Source: Collinsella sp. (lineage in GTDB: Bacteria; Actinomycetota; Coriobacteriia; Coriobacteriales; Coriobacteriaceae). Taken from it: a stretch of 64,000 bases of DNA. Position numbers and translations under genes: made by a program. Below are positions 50,633-59,426 of the stretch, piece by piece. Each line of letters starts with the position of its first letter. Positions within the stretch are counted from its first letter, which is position 1. The notes under the pieces were generated by a model, which searched no databases, was not told the origin of the DNA, and saw only the letters and a program-made list of their open reading frames with translations. The stretch spans positions 1-64,000 of the forward strand of contig DXLU01000016.1 in the NCBI GenBank assembly GCA_019414565.1. The letters are read 5' to 3'.

Positions 50633-51385
50633 TTTCAAGACTTTAGTCTGCTGGCCGCGCAGCGGCCAGCTTTAAACCACCCGCTACGCGGGTGGAGACA
50701 AACGGCTTTACAAAGCCACCCCTCCGACCGATATTGACGATTGTTCAGGCCGTCAAGAATTCGAGTCGAAGGGGTGGTCGCCATGGCCCAGAAGGCCTAC
50801 AGCCTTTCCCACACGAAGTGGATGTGCAAGTACCACATCGTGTTCACGCCGAAGTATAGGCGCAAAGTGATCTACAACCAAATCAGGGGCGACATAGGGG
50901 AGATCCTCAGGAAGCTGTGCGAGTACAAGGGGATCGAGATAATCGAGGGGCACCTGATGCCCGACCACGTGCACGTGCTGCTGGCGATCCCGCCGAAGTA
51001 CAGCGTCGCGAGCGTCATGGGCTACCTGAAGGGGAAGAGCTCGCTGATGATATTCGACAGGCACGCCAACCTCAAGTACAAGTTCGGCAACAGGAAGTTC
51101 TGGGCGGAGGGCTACTACGTGTCCACCGTCGGCCCGGACGAGGCGACGATCGCCAAGTACATCAGGGAGCAGGAGTCCCACGACATCGCGCTGGACAAGC
51201 TGAGCGTGAAGGAGTGCGAGGACCCCTTCAAGAGGGGGTGATGCTGCCGGTTCGACCGGCGCGCCACGGGTCAAGATGCACTAGGCCTGGACGAAGTCCG
51301 GGCCCGCGCCTTTAGACGCGAGCCCGGGGCCCGTGGGTTATACCCTAAGAGCAAACCACCCTTTTTAAGGGTGGTTCTGATTTCA
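50633..51385 (+). mobile_element. IS200-type insertion sequence
   Basis: Ends were set by comparing this site with the uninterrupted repeat at 29636-29656: CTTTCA | CGTCACCTTGCTCGCTT there, CTTTCA | element ... TTTCA | CGTCACC here. The element is 753 bp, encodes only a Y1 transposase, has no target duplication, and repeats its left-flank TTTCA at its right end, as expected for IS200/IS605 transposition. A left-end hairpin lies at 50650-50670, and both ends carry an AACCACCC hairpin (50675-50694 and 51354-51376). Confidence 0.82.
50783..51241 (+). CDS. tnpA: IS200/IS605-family Y1 transposase
   Basis: The product is 152 residues, the full IS200 TnpA size. The HUH metal-binding motif is H62-x-H64 in MPDHVHVLLAIPP. 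The nucleophile is Y126 in AKYIREQ, with Q130 four residues on. The conserved FWAEGYYVSTVG precedes it. It cuts and joins single-stranded DNA at hairpin-bearing ends. ATG 50783 has AGGGGTGG upstream. The frame is intact, so the element may be active. There is no tnpB. Confidence 0.95.
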   Translation: MAQKAYSLSHTKWMCKYHIVFTPKYRRKVIYNQIRGDIGEILRKLCEYKGIEIIEGHLMPDHVHVLLAIPPKYSVASVMGYLKGKSSLMIFDRHANLKYKFGNRKFWAEGYYVSTVGPDEATIAKYIREQESHDIALDKLSVKECEDPFKRG

Positions 51386-51404
51386 CGTCACCTTGCTCGC
51401 TTGG

Positions 51405-51460
51405 TAGTCATTGGGGACGTTCTTAAACGACTAGTCATTAAAGAACGTCCCCAATGACTA
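51405..51460. repeat. 20-bp perfect hairpin, right part of the interrupted repeat
   Basis: The arms (51405-51424 and 51441-51460) enclose AAACGACTAGTCATTA. The loop and inner arm TGGGGACGTTCTT are shared with 29717-29770, but the outer six bases differ (AGTCAT against GCCGT) and still pair. Confidence 0.92.
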
Positions 51461-51465
51461 GGTGG

Positions 51466-51505
51466 AAAAGGGGCGCCACGGGATAGATCCTGCGGCGCCC
51501 CTTTG
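51466..51505 (-). terminator. Terminator of the M32 carboxypeptidase gene
   Basis: On the minus strand AAAGGGGCGCC pairs with GGCGCCCCTTT across a 15-16-base loop and runs into TTTT. It lies 21 bases beyond the stop. Confidence 0.8.
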
Positions 51506-51525
51506 CGTTGTGTGTTGTCTAAGCT

Positions 51526-53109
51526 TTACAGCTGGTACAGCGTGGTGAACTTGTCTTGGAGGTAGCTGCAGTAGTAGCGGGCATCGAACGCCATGCCGCA
51601 GGCGCCCTTGATGAGCTCCGGCGCGTCCTTGGCGCGGCCCCACTGCCAAATGTGCTCGCCCAGCCAGGCGCGGACAGGTGTCAGGTCGCCGCTCGCGCAG
51701 GCGCCGGTAAGGTCGACGCCGTCGCGGCACATGGCCGGCACAAACATGGCGTCGTAGGCGCTGCCCAGCGCATAGGTGGGGAAGTAGCCAAACGAACCGC
51801 CGCTCCAGTGCGTATCCTGCAGGCAGCCGCGCGTGTCGTCGGGAACGGGAATGCCCAGGTACTCGTTCATAAAGCGATTCCAAAGTGCGGGGATGTCCTT
51901 GGCCGTGGCCTCGCCGGCAAACAGCATGCGCTCGATCTCGTAGCGCACCATAACGTGCAGCGGATAGGTGAGCTCGTCGGCCTCGGTGCGGATCAGCGAA
52001 GGCTGCGCGATGTTCACGGCGTGGTAGAGCGTGTCCTCGTCGACGTCGCCGTAGATCTCGGGTGCGTGGCGGCGCAGCACCTCGAGCAGCGGTCCCATAA
52101 AGGCGCGGCTGCGACCCACGGTGTTCTCGAAAAAGCGGCTCTGGCTCTCGTGGATACCCATGGAGGTGCCGCCCTCCAGGCAGGTGCGCGCATAGGCGGG
52201 GTTCACGCCCAGCTCATACATGGCGTGACCTGCCTCGTGGATGATGCTGAAGACGTTGGAGATACAGTCGTTCTCGTAGATGTGCGTCGCGATGCGTGCA
52301 TCGCCCACGGCAAAGCCTTCGCTAAACGGATGCTCGGTAAAGGCAAGCGTGGTGTCGTCCAGGTCTAGGCCGACGAGCTTCATAAGGTCAAAGCTCATGG
52401 CGCGCTGGGCGGCCTCGGGCACGCGGGCATGCAAAAAGTCGGCAGCGGGCTGCTGGCCGCGCTCGCCGATGGCGTGCACGAGCGGCACGACCGTGGCCTT
52501 AACCTCCTCGCAAAACGCGTCGAAGCTCTCGGCAGAAAGGCCGCGCTCGTACTGGTCGAGCCAAACGTCGTATGGGTCGCGCTTGGGGTCCATGAGCTCG
52601 GCCTGATGCTTAAGCTGGGCGACGATTCTGTCCACATAGGGCTCAAAGCTCGCCCAGTCATTGGCCGTCTTGGCCTTGTGCCACACGGCGTCGGCCTCGC
52701 AGGTGAGCCTGGTCCAGGCTTCGGCCTCCTCGGTAGGAATAACGCTTGCCTCGCGCTGGTCGCGGCCGAGCACGCGGATCTCGTCGAGCAGCTGCGGGTC
52801 GTCGATCTTGCCGCCGGCGACGGTCTCGCGTGATAGCGAACGAACAAGCTCGACAGACTTTTTGCCGGTCAGCAGCTTGTGATGTTCACCGGCAAGGGTG
52901 CCCATGGCATCGGCGCGCGCTGCGGCGCCGTTGGCGGGGGCAATGGTCGCGCCGTCAAACTCGGCAATCTTAAGCAGGTACTCGCGAGTCCACAGCTTGC
53001 CCTCGAGTTTGCGGAACTTTTTGACGGCCTTGTCGGCTTTAGCGGCCTTGACGCCCTTGGCAGCCTTTGCCACGGCGGCCTTGGCCTTCTTATCGAGTTT
53101 CTTTCCCAT
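51526..53109 (-). CDS. M32-family metallocarboxypeptidase
   Basis: The product is 527 residues. A Lys/Ala-rich N-terminus of about 28 residues precedes the domain. The zinc motif HEAGH (near 289) is in SIIHEAGHAMYELGVN, followed by the family signature MGIHESQSRFFENTVGRS. M32 enzymes (Taq carboxypeptidase type) remove C-terminal residues from peptides in the cytoplasm. ATG 53109 has AAGGAT upstream. Together with the M16C protease this gives the region two intracellular peptide-degrading enzymes. Confidence 0.94.
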   Translation of the reverse strand: MGKKLDKKAKAAVAKAAKGVKAAKADKAVKKFRKLEGKLWTREYLLKIAEFDGATIAPANGAAARADAMGTLAGEHHKLLTGKKSVELVRSLSRETVAGGKIDDPQLLDEIRVLGRDQREASVIPTEEAEAWTRLTCEADAVWHKAKTANDWASFEPYVDRIVAQLKHQAELMDPKRDPYDVWLDQYERGLSAESFDAFCEEVKATVVPLVHAIGERGQQPAADFLHARVPEAAQRAMSFDLMKLVGLDLDDTTLAFTEHPFSEGFAVGDARIATHIYENDCISNVFSIIHEAGHAMYELGVNPAYARTCLEGGTSMGIHESQSRFFENTVGRSRAFMGPLLEVLRRHAPEIYGDVDEDTLYHAVNIAQPSLIRTEADELTYPLHVMVRYEIERMLFAGEATAKDIPALWNRFMNEYLGIPVPDDTRGCLQDTHWSGGSFGYFPTYALGSAYDAMFVPAMCRDGVDLTGACASGDLTPVRAWLGEHIWQWGRAKDAPELIKGACGMAFDARYYCSYLQDKFTTLYQL

Positions 53110-53243
53110 ACCGTATCCTTAATCTCGCAGGCCGAGCGCCGCAGGCGGGTGCACGGCCAGTTTGCACAGCTACCTGCCTTGTACCCAGCACGAACAAAAC
53201 GGAACGCGGCGATGCGCTCGCGAAATGTGTTATCCTATAGCCC

Positions 53244-53527
53244 AATGCGTTGACGGAGAGGGTTTTGCCCGCCGCGTCGCCGGCAAGAGAGGGAAGGTCA
53301 TGGGCTGCAAGCCTTCCTGCGGTGACAAGGGCCAAGCGTTCACTCCCGAGCAGCGACCTCAACGGGCGCGCGGCCAGTGGCGGCGAAGCCTCAGTAGGGA
53401 AGCCGTGAGCCTCGCGACAAGGGGCACAGAGTGGGCGCGGCGGGCTAGACATCCGCCGGGTCAAACAAGGTGGTACCGCGGAATTCAACCGTCCTTGGGC
53501 AATGCACATGCCCGAGGGCGGTTTTTT
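53244..53527 (+). promoter_or_regulatory. T-box riboswitch controlling pheST
   Basis: The T-box core AAGGTGGTACCGCGG is at 53467-53481, including TGGT to pair with the uncharged tRNA-Phe ACCA end. Upstream is stem I with AAGAGAGGGAAGG and the distal stem GGAAGG/CCTTCC (53292-53297, 53312-53317). A TTC triplet at 53339-53341 on the 3' side of stem I is a candidate Phe specifier codon. The terminator (53489-53527) pairs CCGTCCTTGGGCA with TGCCCGAGGGCGG by G-U pairs and ends in T6. A likely promoter has TATCCT at 53231-53236. Confidence 0.9.
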
Positions 53528-53612
53528 GTTACCGAACCGGGCCGCGTTTTCGCAGCGCCAAGCGGCATCGGTCGTCCCGGCAAGCGAATGCGCGAGAGAC
53601 GAAAGGGAAGAC

Positions 53613-54689
53613 ATGAGTCTGATTGATGATCTGGTCAAACTCGAGGAAGAGGCCAAGGAGCTCGTCGCCGGCGCCGACGACGCAGCCAAGCTCGAGGCTG
53701 CGCGCGTTGAGCTGCTCGGCCGCAAGGGCCGCATCACCGGCCTGATGCGCATGATGGGCAAACTCGCCCCCGAGGATCGTCCCGTGATGGGCAAGCGCGC
53801 CAACGAGATGCGCCAGCTGATCGAGGGCATGCTCGACGAGCGCAACACCGAGATGAAGGCCGCCGCCCTCAAGCGCGCACTCGAGCACGACGCCGTCGAC
53901 ATCACGCTGCCGGGCATCCGTCCGCAGATCGGCCACCAGCACCTGATCAAGCAGATCATCGAGGAGGCCGAGGACATCTTCTGCGGCATCGGCTACACCG
54001 TCGAGTCCGGTCCCATGGTCGACACCTCCTACTACAACTTCACCGCGCTCAACGCCCCCATGGATCACCCGAGCCGCTCGGCCCGCGATACCTTCTACGT
54101 GGTCGACAATAACCCCGGCAGCGTCGCGCACCCCGAGGCCCACGCCCACGGCGAGTCCGACGTGCTGCTGCGCACCCAGACCTCGGGCGTGCAGATCCAC
54201 ACTATGGAGTCGCAGAAGCCGCCCATCTACATGATCTGCCCGGGCACCGTCTACCGTCCCGACACGGCCGATGCCTGTCACCTGCCGCAGTTCAACCAGA
54301 TCGAGGGCCTGGTCGTCGACGAGGGCATTACCTTTGGCGACCTTAAGGGCACGCTCGACTACTTTGTTAAGTGCATGTTTGGCGAGGACCGCAAGACGCG
54401 CTATCGCCCACACTTCTTCCCCTTCACCGAGCCCAGCTGCGAGGTGGACGTGAGCTGCCACGTGTGCGGCGGCAAGGGCTGCAACTTCTGCAAGCACAGC
54501 GGCTGGATCGAGATCCTGGGCTGCGGCATGGTCGACCCCAACGTCCTGATCAACTGCGGCATCGACCCCGAGAAGTACACCGGCTTCGCCTTTGGCATTG
54601 GCGCCGAGCGCGTCGCGGCCCTGCGCTACGACCTGCCCGACCTGCGAACTCTCATGACGGGCGATATGAGATTCCTGAATCAGTTCTAA
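53613..54689 (+). CDS. pheS: Phenylalanyl-tRNA synthetase alpha subunit
   Basis: The product is 358 residues. The N-terminal coiled coil binds tRNA. The class II core has HPSRSARDTFYV (motif 2 region), TSGVQIHTMESQKPPIYMICPGTVYR and GFAFGIGAERVAALRYDLPDLR (motif 3). With PheT it forms the alpha2-beta2 enzyme that charges tRNA-Phe. AAAGGGAAG precedes the ATG. It is the first gene behind the T-box; pheT follows 45 bases later. Confidence 0.97.
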   Translation: MSLIDDLVKLEEEAKELVAGADDAAKLEAARVELLGRKGRITGLMRMMGKLAPEDRPVMGKRANEMRQLIEGMLDERNTEMKAAALKRALEHDAVDITLPGIRPQIGHQHLIKQIIEEAEDIFCGIGYTVESGPMVDTSYYNFTALNAPMDHPSRSARDTFYVVDNNPGSVAHPEAHAHGESDVLLRTQTSGVQIHTMESQKPPIYMICPGTVYRPDTADACHLPQFNQIEGLVVDEGITFGDLKGTLDYFVKCMFGEDRKTRYRPHFFPFTEPSCEVDVSCHVCGGKGCNFCKHSGWIEILGCGMVDPNVLINCGIDPEKYTGFAFGIGAERVAALRYDLPDLRTLMTGDMRFLNQF

Positions 54690-54734
54690 ATCACCCGTTC
54701 TAGCAAGCATTTCTTTCTCATAAGGAGTAATCAA

Positions 54735-57188
54735 GTGAGAGTTTCTTACGACTGGCTCAAGACCATGATCGATATTCCGGAGGATCCCAAGACCCTTTCG
54801 GACGAATATATCCGTACCGGCACCGAGGTCGAGGCGATCGACACCGTGGGCGAGTCCTTCGACCACGTGGTGACCGCCAAGGTGCTCACCAAGACCCCGC
54901 ACCCCGATAGCGACCACATGTATGTGTGCTCGGTCGACGTGGGCGACAAGAACCTCGACGCCGACGGCAACCCCGCCCCGCTGCAGATCGTCTGCGGCGC
55001 GCAGAACTTCGAGGCCGGCGACCACATCGTCACGGCCATGATCGGCGCGGTTCTGCCCGGCGACGTCAAGATCAAGAAGAGCAAGCTTCGCGGCGTCGTG
55101 TCCATGGGCATGAACTGCTCCGCACGCGAGCTCGGCCTGGGCGGCGACCACTCCGGCATTATGATCCTGCCCGAGGATACGCCCTGCGGCATGCCGTTTG
55201 CCGAGTATGTGGGCTCGAGCGACACTGTGCTCGACTGCGAGATTACGCCCAACCGCCCCGACTGCCTGTCTATGATCGGCATGGCCCGCGAGACCGGCGC
55301 CATCTTCGACCGCGATTTCCACGTTGAGCTGCCCGCCATCAAGGCCGAGACCGGCCGCGCGACCGACGACGAGCTTTCCGTCGAGATCGCCGACGAGGGC
55401 CTGTGCGACCGCTATGTCGCCCGCATTGTGCGTAACGTGAAGGTCGGACCCTCGCCCGACTGGATGGTCAAGCGCCTCAACGCCCTGGGCGTGCGCCCGC
55501 ACAACAACATCGTCGACATCACCAACTATGTGATGATGCTCACCGGTCAGCCGCTGCATGCCTTTGACCTGTCCACCTTTGCCGAGCGCGAGGGCAGGCG
55601 TCGCGTGGTGGTTCGCGCCGCCCAGCAGGACGAGAAGTTTACGACCCTCGACGGCGAGGAGCGCACACTCGACGCCGGCATGGGCCTTATCACCGATGGC
55701 GAGCGCCCCGTGGCGCTGGCCGGCGTAATGGGCGGCATGGATTCCGAGATCGAGGACGACACCGTCGATGTGATGGTCGAGAGTGCCTGCTTCAACGCCG
55801 GCCGCACCTCGCACACCAGTCGCGACCTGTCACTGATCTCCGATGCCTCCATTCGCTTTGAGCGCCAGGTCGACGAGACCGGCTGCGTGGATGTCGCCAA
55901 CGTTACCTGCGCGCTCATCGAGGAGATCGCCGGCGGCGAGGTCGCTCCCGGCTACATCGACGTGTTCCCCGCGCCCAAGACCATCGACAGCATCAAGCTG
56001 CGCCTTGCCCGCGTGCGCGCCATTTGCGGTGCCGACATCGAGCCCGACTTTATCGAGCGTTCGCTCACCCGCCTGGGCTGCACCGTCGAGCGCGACGGCG
56101 AGGACTTTGTGGTTACCCCGCCGAGCTTCCGCCCCGACCTGCCGCGCGAGATCGATCTGATCGAGGAGGTCCTGCGCCTGTGGGGCATGGGCCGTGTGAC
56201 GGCGACCATTCCGGCTGCCAAGAACCACATTGGCGGTCTGACCCGCGAGCAGAAGCTCACCCGCAAGGTCGGCGAGATCCTGCGCGCCTGCGGCCTCAAC
56301 GAGACCACGACCTTTGGCTTTGCCGCCCCGGGCGACCTGGAGAAGATCGGTATGTCCACCGAGGGCCGCGGCTGCTCCGTGGTGCTCATGAACCCGTTGG
56401 TTGCCGAGCAGACCGAGATGCGCCGCTCGCTGCTGACGGGTCTGCTGCAGTCCGTGGCCTACAACGAGGCCCACGGCACGCCCAACGTGCACCTGTACGA
56501 GGTCGGCAGCCTGTTCCACGGCCGCGAGAACGCCAGCCTGCCCAAGGAGACCAAGTCCGTGGCGGGCGTGCTCTCGGGCCAGTGGAGCGAGCAGTCCTGG
56601 AACATGAAGTACCGCAAGCTGCGCTTCTTCTTTGGCAAGGGCATTGTCGAGGAGCTGCTCGCCCAGCTGCGCATCGAGAAGGTCCGCTTCCGTCCCGCCG
56701 AGGGCGAGAGCTATGCCTTCCTGCAGCCGGGTCGTGCTGCCGAGGTGCTCTCGGGCGGCACCGTGCTGGGCTGGGTCGGCGAGATTCATCCCGAGGCGCG
56801 TGAGGCGATGGGCATCGATGAGGTCGTCGTTGCCTTTGAGCTCGATCTGGACAAGCTCATCAAGGGCGCTCGCAATCAGGAGAACTACCGTGAGTTCTCT
56901 CAGTACCCGGCTGTTGAGCACGACCTTGCTATCGTGGTCGACAACGCTGTGACCTGCGAGGATCTTGAGCGCCGTATTACCAGCGCCGGCGGCAAGCTGC
57001 TCGAGGGCGTGCGCCTGTTCGACGTCTACCGCGATCCGGTCCGCGTGGGTGTGGGCAAAAAGTCCATGGCCTTCGCGCTTACGTATCGCTCCGACGACCA
57101 CACGCTCACCAGCGAAGAGGTCGAGAAGGCGCACCAGAAGATTGTCACCAAGGTGTGCAAGGGCGTAAACGGCGAGGTTCGCGGCTAG
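54735..57188 (+). CDS. pheT: Phenylalanyl-tRNA synthetase beta subunit
   Basis: The product is 817 residues. An N-terminal tRNA-binding OB domain (about 40-150, VVTAKVLTKTPHPDSDHMYV) precedes the B3/B4 editing domain, the B5 domain, the catalytic-like core and a C-terminal ferredoxin-fold anticodon-binding domain (about 725-815, YREFSQYPAVEHDLAIVVD). The start is GTG 54735 with TAAGGAG upstream. It ends the pheST operon; a hairpin at 57341-57377 is the next terminator-like structure. Confidence 0.97.
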   Translation: MRVSYDWLKTMIDIPEDPKTLSDEYIRTGTEVEAIDTVGESFDHVVTAKVLTKTPHPDSDHMYVCSVDVGDKNLDADGNPAPLQIVCGAQNFEAGDHIVTAMIGAVLPGDVKIKKSKLRGVVSMGMNCSARELGLGGDHSGIMILPEDTPCGMPFAEYVGSSDTVLDCEITPNRPDCLSMIGMARETGAIFDRDFHVELPAIKAETGRATDDELSVEIADEGLCDRYVARIVRNVKVGPSPDWMVKRLNALGVRPHNNIVDITNYVMMLTGQPLHAFDLSTFAEREGRRRVVVRAAQQDEKFTTLDGEERTLDAGMGLITDGERPVALAGVMGGMDSEIEDDTVDVMVESACFNAGRTSHTSRDLSLISDASIRFERQVDETGCVDVANVTCALIEEIAGGEVAPGYIDVFPAPKTIDSIKLRLARVRAICGADIEPDFIERSLTRLGCTVERDGEDFVVTPPSFRPDLPREIDLIEEVLRLWGMGRVTATIPAAKNHIGGLTREQKLTRKVGEILRACGLNETTTFGFAAPGDLEKIGMSTEGRGCSVVLMNPLVAEQTEMRRSLLTGLLQSVAYNEAHGTPNVHLYEVGSLFHGRENASLPKETKSVAGVLSGQWSEQSWNMKYRKLRFFFGKGIVEELLAQLRIEKVRFRPAEGESYAFLQPGRAAEVLSGGTVLGWVGEIHPEAREAMGIDEVVVAFELDLDKLIKGARNQENYREFSQYPAVEHDLAIVVDNAVTCEDLERRITSAGGKLLEGVRLFDVYRDPVRVGVGKKSMAFALTYRSDDHTLTSEEVEKAHQKIVTKVCKGVNGEVRG

Positions 57189-57340
57189 GATTGCCTGCGC
57201 TCCCTGCGCTCTGGGTTGTCGCGTGTGGCTGGCGCCAAAGCGCGGCTATGAGGGCATGTGCCCGCGGCGTTACCCCGGCGTGCTCGCGACGTGACCGCAT
57301 AGTCGTCCTCGGCATCTTGTGTCTGTGACGAATGTATTAC

Positions 57341-57385
57341 AAAACGGCGCACTGCTTTGTTGGCAGTGTGCCGTTTTGCTATGAT
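57341..57385 (+). promoter_or_regulatory. Terminator-like hairpin overlapping the promoter of the nickel/cobalt transporter operon
   Basis: AAAACGGCGCACTGC pairs with GCAGTGTGCCGTTTT (one G-U) at 57341-57377 and ends in TTTT. Inside and after it, TTGTTG (57357-57362) and TATGAT (57380-57385) are 17 bases apart, a near-ideal promoter. The start site would be near 57392, just before the NikR-type operator. Confidence 0.7.
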
Positions 57386-57395
57386 ACCCGGCGGC

Positions 57396-57423
57396 GTGTT
57401 ACGAATCTAACAATACGTAACAC
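57396..57423. promoter_or_regulatory. Predicted NikR operator
   Basis: GTGTTAC-N14-GTAACAC matches the NikR consensus GTGTTAC-N13/14-GTAACAC described by comparative genomics for non-enterobacterial NikR. It sits right after the promoter of the ECF metal transporter operon. The NikR gene itself is not in this window. Confidence 0.75.
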
Positions 57424-57480
57424 TGGCAAGGTTATTCAAGCGGCGCTGCAATTCCGTGCGCCGACAACCGGGAGGCGTAC

Positions 57481-58566
57481 ATGCACATTCCAGATAATTA
57501 CCTGTCCCCGCAGACCGATGCCGTCATGGCGGTGGCGATGGTGCCCATTTGGGTCCACTGCATCAAGAAGGCGCGCGCCACGCTCGATCGCGAGCACATG
57601 GCCTTCCTGGGCATCTGCGCCGCGTTCTCCTTCTTGCTCATGATGTTCAACGTTCCGCTGCCCGGCGGCACCACAGGCCACGCCGTCGGCGGCGCGCTCA
57701 TCGCGCTGCTGCTTGGCCCGGAGGCTGCCACCATCGCGGTTTCGGTCGCGCTGGCGCTGCAGGCGCTGCTGTTTGGCGACGGCGGCATCCTGTCCTTTGG
57801 CGCCAACTGCTTTAACATGGCCTTTGTGCTGCCGTTTGTCGCAGCTGTCGTGTTCCGCGCGCTCAACAGCCGCCTGCACGACAAAAGTTGGGGCACCGCG
57901 GTCTCCGCTGCGGTGGGTGGCTGGGTCGGCCTGTGCGTGGCGGCCCTGTGCGCGGCGACTGAGTTTGGTATTCAGCCGATGCTCTTCACGAACGCCTCGG
58001 GCGCTCCGCTGTACTGCCCCTTCCCGCTGTCGGTTTCCATTCCCGCTATGCTGATTCCGCACATGCTGGTTGCCGGTGTGGTTGAGGGCGTCGCGACGGC
58101 CGCTATCTACGGCTTCATCAAGAAGACGGCTCCCAGCTTCATCGTCGGTCCCGAGGCTGTCGATGGCTTGCTTTCTGCCGAGGGCACAACCGCCAAGAAG
58201 ACCTCGCTGGTTCCTACGCTTATCCTGGTCGTTGTGCTTGTGGTGGCTACGCCGCTGGGCCTTCTGGCCACCGGTGACGCCTGGGGCGAGTGGGATGCCG
58301 AGGGCGCCGCGACCGCCGTTCAGGAGGCCGGCGACGACAGCCTGCAGGCTTCGGTCGGCCTCGATGCCCCGACCTTTGCAGACACGCTGCCCACGGGCGA
58401 TTATCTGCAGGCCTATTCCGAGGAGCAGGGTCTTGATTTTGCCGGCCAGGCTGCCATGTATATCCTCTCGGGTGTCATTGGCGTGGCGGTGCTTACCATC
58501 GTCTTTCGCCTGATATCGCTGACGGTTAAGGAAAGCGGAGCGCATGGCGACGGTCGAACTGCCTAG
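57481..58566 (+). CDS. nikMN: ECF metal transporter substrate subunit CbiM/NikM fused to a PDGLE (NikN) domain
   Basis: The product is 361 residues. It opens MHIPDNYLSP; the free N-terminus with H2 coordinates the metal in CbiM/NikM. Multiple membrane helices follow (PLPGGTTGHAVGGALIALLLGP and LLFGDGGILSFGANCFNMAF are hallmark segments). A C-terminal domain with two helices (starting near 240) corresponds to CbiN/NikN. The NikR-type operator upstream favours nickel over cobalt. CGGGAGGCG precedes the ATG. Its end overlaps the next gene by 23 bases. Confidence 0.88.
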   Translation: MHIPDNYLSPQTDAVMAVAMVPIWVHCIKKARATLDREHMAFLGICAAFSFLLMMFNVPLPGGTTGHAVGGALIALLLGPEAATIAVSVALALQALLFGDGGILSFGANCFNMAFVLPFVAAVVFRALNSRLHDKSWGTAVSAAVGGWVGLCVAALCAATEFGIQPMLFTNASGAPLYCPFPLSVSIPAMLIPHMLVAGVVEGVATAAIYGFIKKTAPSFIVGPEAVDGLLSAEGTTAKKTSLVPTLILVVVLVVATPLGLLATGDAWGEWDAEGAATAVQEAGDDSLQASVGLDAPTFADTLPTGDYLQAYSEEQGLDFAGQAAMYILSGVIGVAVLTIVFRLISLTVKESGAHGDGRTA

Positions 58567-59380
58567 TTGGCTTGCGGCCGAGCAGCGTTACGAGCCCACG
58601 GGCGCTCGTCATCGCGTAATGCAAAAGAACGTCCTGCACCTGGCGAGCCTGCTTGAACGGGTTCGCCTGGGTGGCGGCGCACACAAGGGCGGGTCGATGG
58701 TCGACCGCGCCCTTTCTTCCGTTTCGGCGCCGGTGCGCCTGGTGGGGATGTTCATCTGCGTTCTGTGCGTGTGTCTGACGCAAAGCCCGCTGTACCTGAT
58801 GTTGATGGCGGCGATCGCGTTGGTGCTGGTCGCGATGCGCCCCGCACGCGGGTTGCGCGCGACCTTTATACCGGCACTTGGCGCCGCGGGATTTGCTGCG
58901 GTTCTGACGTTGCCAGCCCTGCTGCTGGGCGCTTCTGCCGCGGGCGCCATGCTCAAGATCGCGCTCAAAACGTTTATTAATGTATCGCTGGTGCTGGGCG
59001 TTTCGTGGACACTTACCTGGAGCCGCATGTCGGCGGCGCTTAAGATGCTGCATCTGCCCGACGAAGTTATCTTTACGTTTGATATGGCGCTCAAGCATAT
59101 CGAGGTGCTGGGACGCACGGCGCACGATCTGTGCGAATCGGTCATGCTGCGCAGCGTCGGATCAGCGTCTGCGGGTTTTTCGCGCACCGACTCGCTGGCG
59201 GGTATCATGGGCATGACGTTTATCAAGGCGATGGAATGCAGCCGCGCGATGGACGAGGCCATGCTGTGCCGCGGCTTCGTCGGCGTGTATCCGGCGCCTG
59301 CACGCGCCGGGTTTGGCTGGCGCGATGCGGTCTATGCGGCCGGCGTGGCGCTGCTGACAGTGTTGTGCGCCGTGCTGTAG
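58544..59380 (+). CDS. nikQ: ECF transporter transmembrane subunit CbiQ/NikQ
   Basis: The product is 278 residues. A hydrophilic region of about 60 residues is followed by four to six hydrophobic segments. The coupling-helix motifs of ECF-T proteins, FIKAMECSRAMDEAMLCRGF (AxxARG type), are near 225-245. It links the metal-binding subunit to the ATPase. GGAAAGCGGAGC precedes the ATG, inside the upstream gene, so translation is coupled. Confidence 0.88.
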   Translation: MATVELPSWLAAEQRYEPTGARHRVMQKNVLHLASLLERVRLGGGAHKGGSMVDRALSSVSAPVRLVGMFICVLCVCLTQSPLYLMLMAAIALVLVAMRPARGLRATFIPALGAAGFAAVLTLPALLLGASAAGAMLKIALKTFINVSLVLGVSWTLTWSRMSAALKMLHLPDEVIFTFDMALKHIEVLGRTAHDLCESVMLRSVGSASAGFSRTDSLAGIMGMTFIKAMECSRAMDEAMLCRGFVGVYPAPARAGFGWRDAVYAAGVALLTVLCAVL

Positions 59381-59426
59381 GCGCTGCTGGTTCCGGCTGG
59401 GGATGCAAATAGGGAAGGGCGACGTT

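Noticed and set aside
50783..51241. REP-associated (RAYT) transposase as source of the palindromes
   Set aside because: The protein has the compact IS200 TnpA layout and the element has defined ends with its own hairpins, so it is an ordinary IS200 member; a RAYT, if present, lies elsewhere.
53529..55814. Minus-strand open frame of 761 codons opposite pheS and pheT
   Set aside because: A shadow of the synthetase genes; no motif, Val/Gly/His-rich.
57189..57480. Cobalamin or NiCo riboswitch before the ECF metal transporter
   Set aside because: No B12 box or NiCo core is seen; a promoter followed by a NikR-type dyad explains the leader better.
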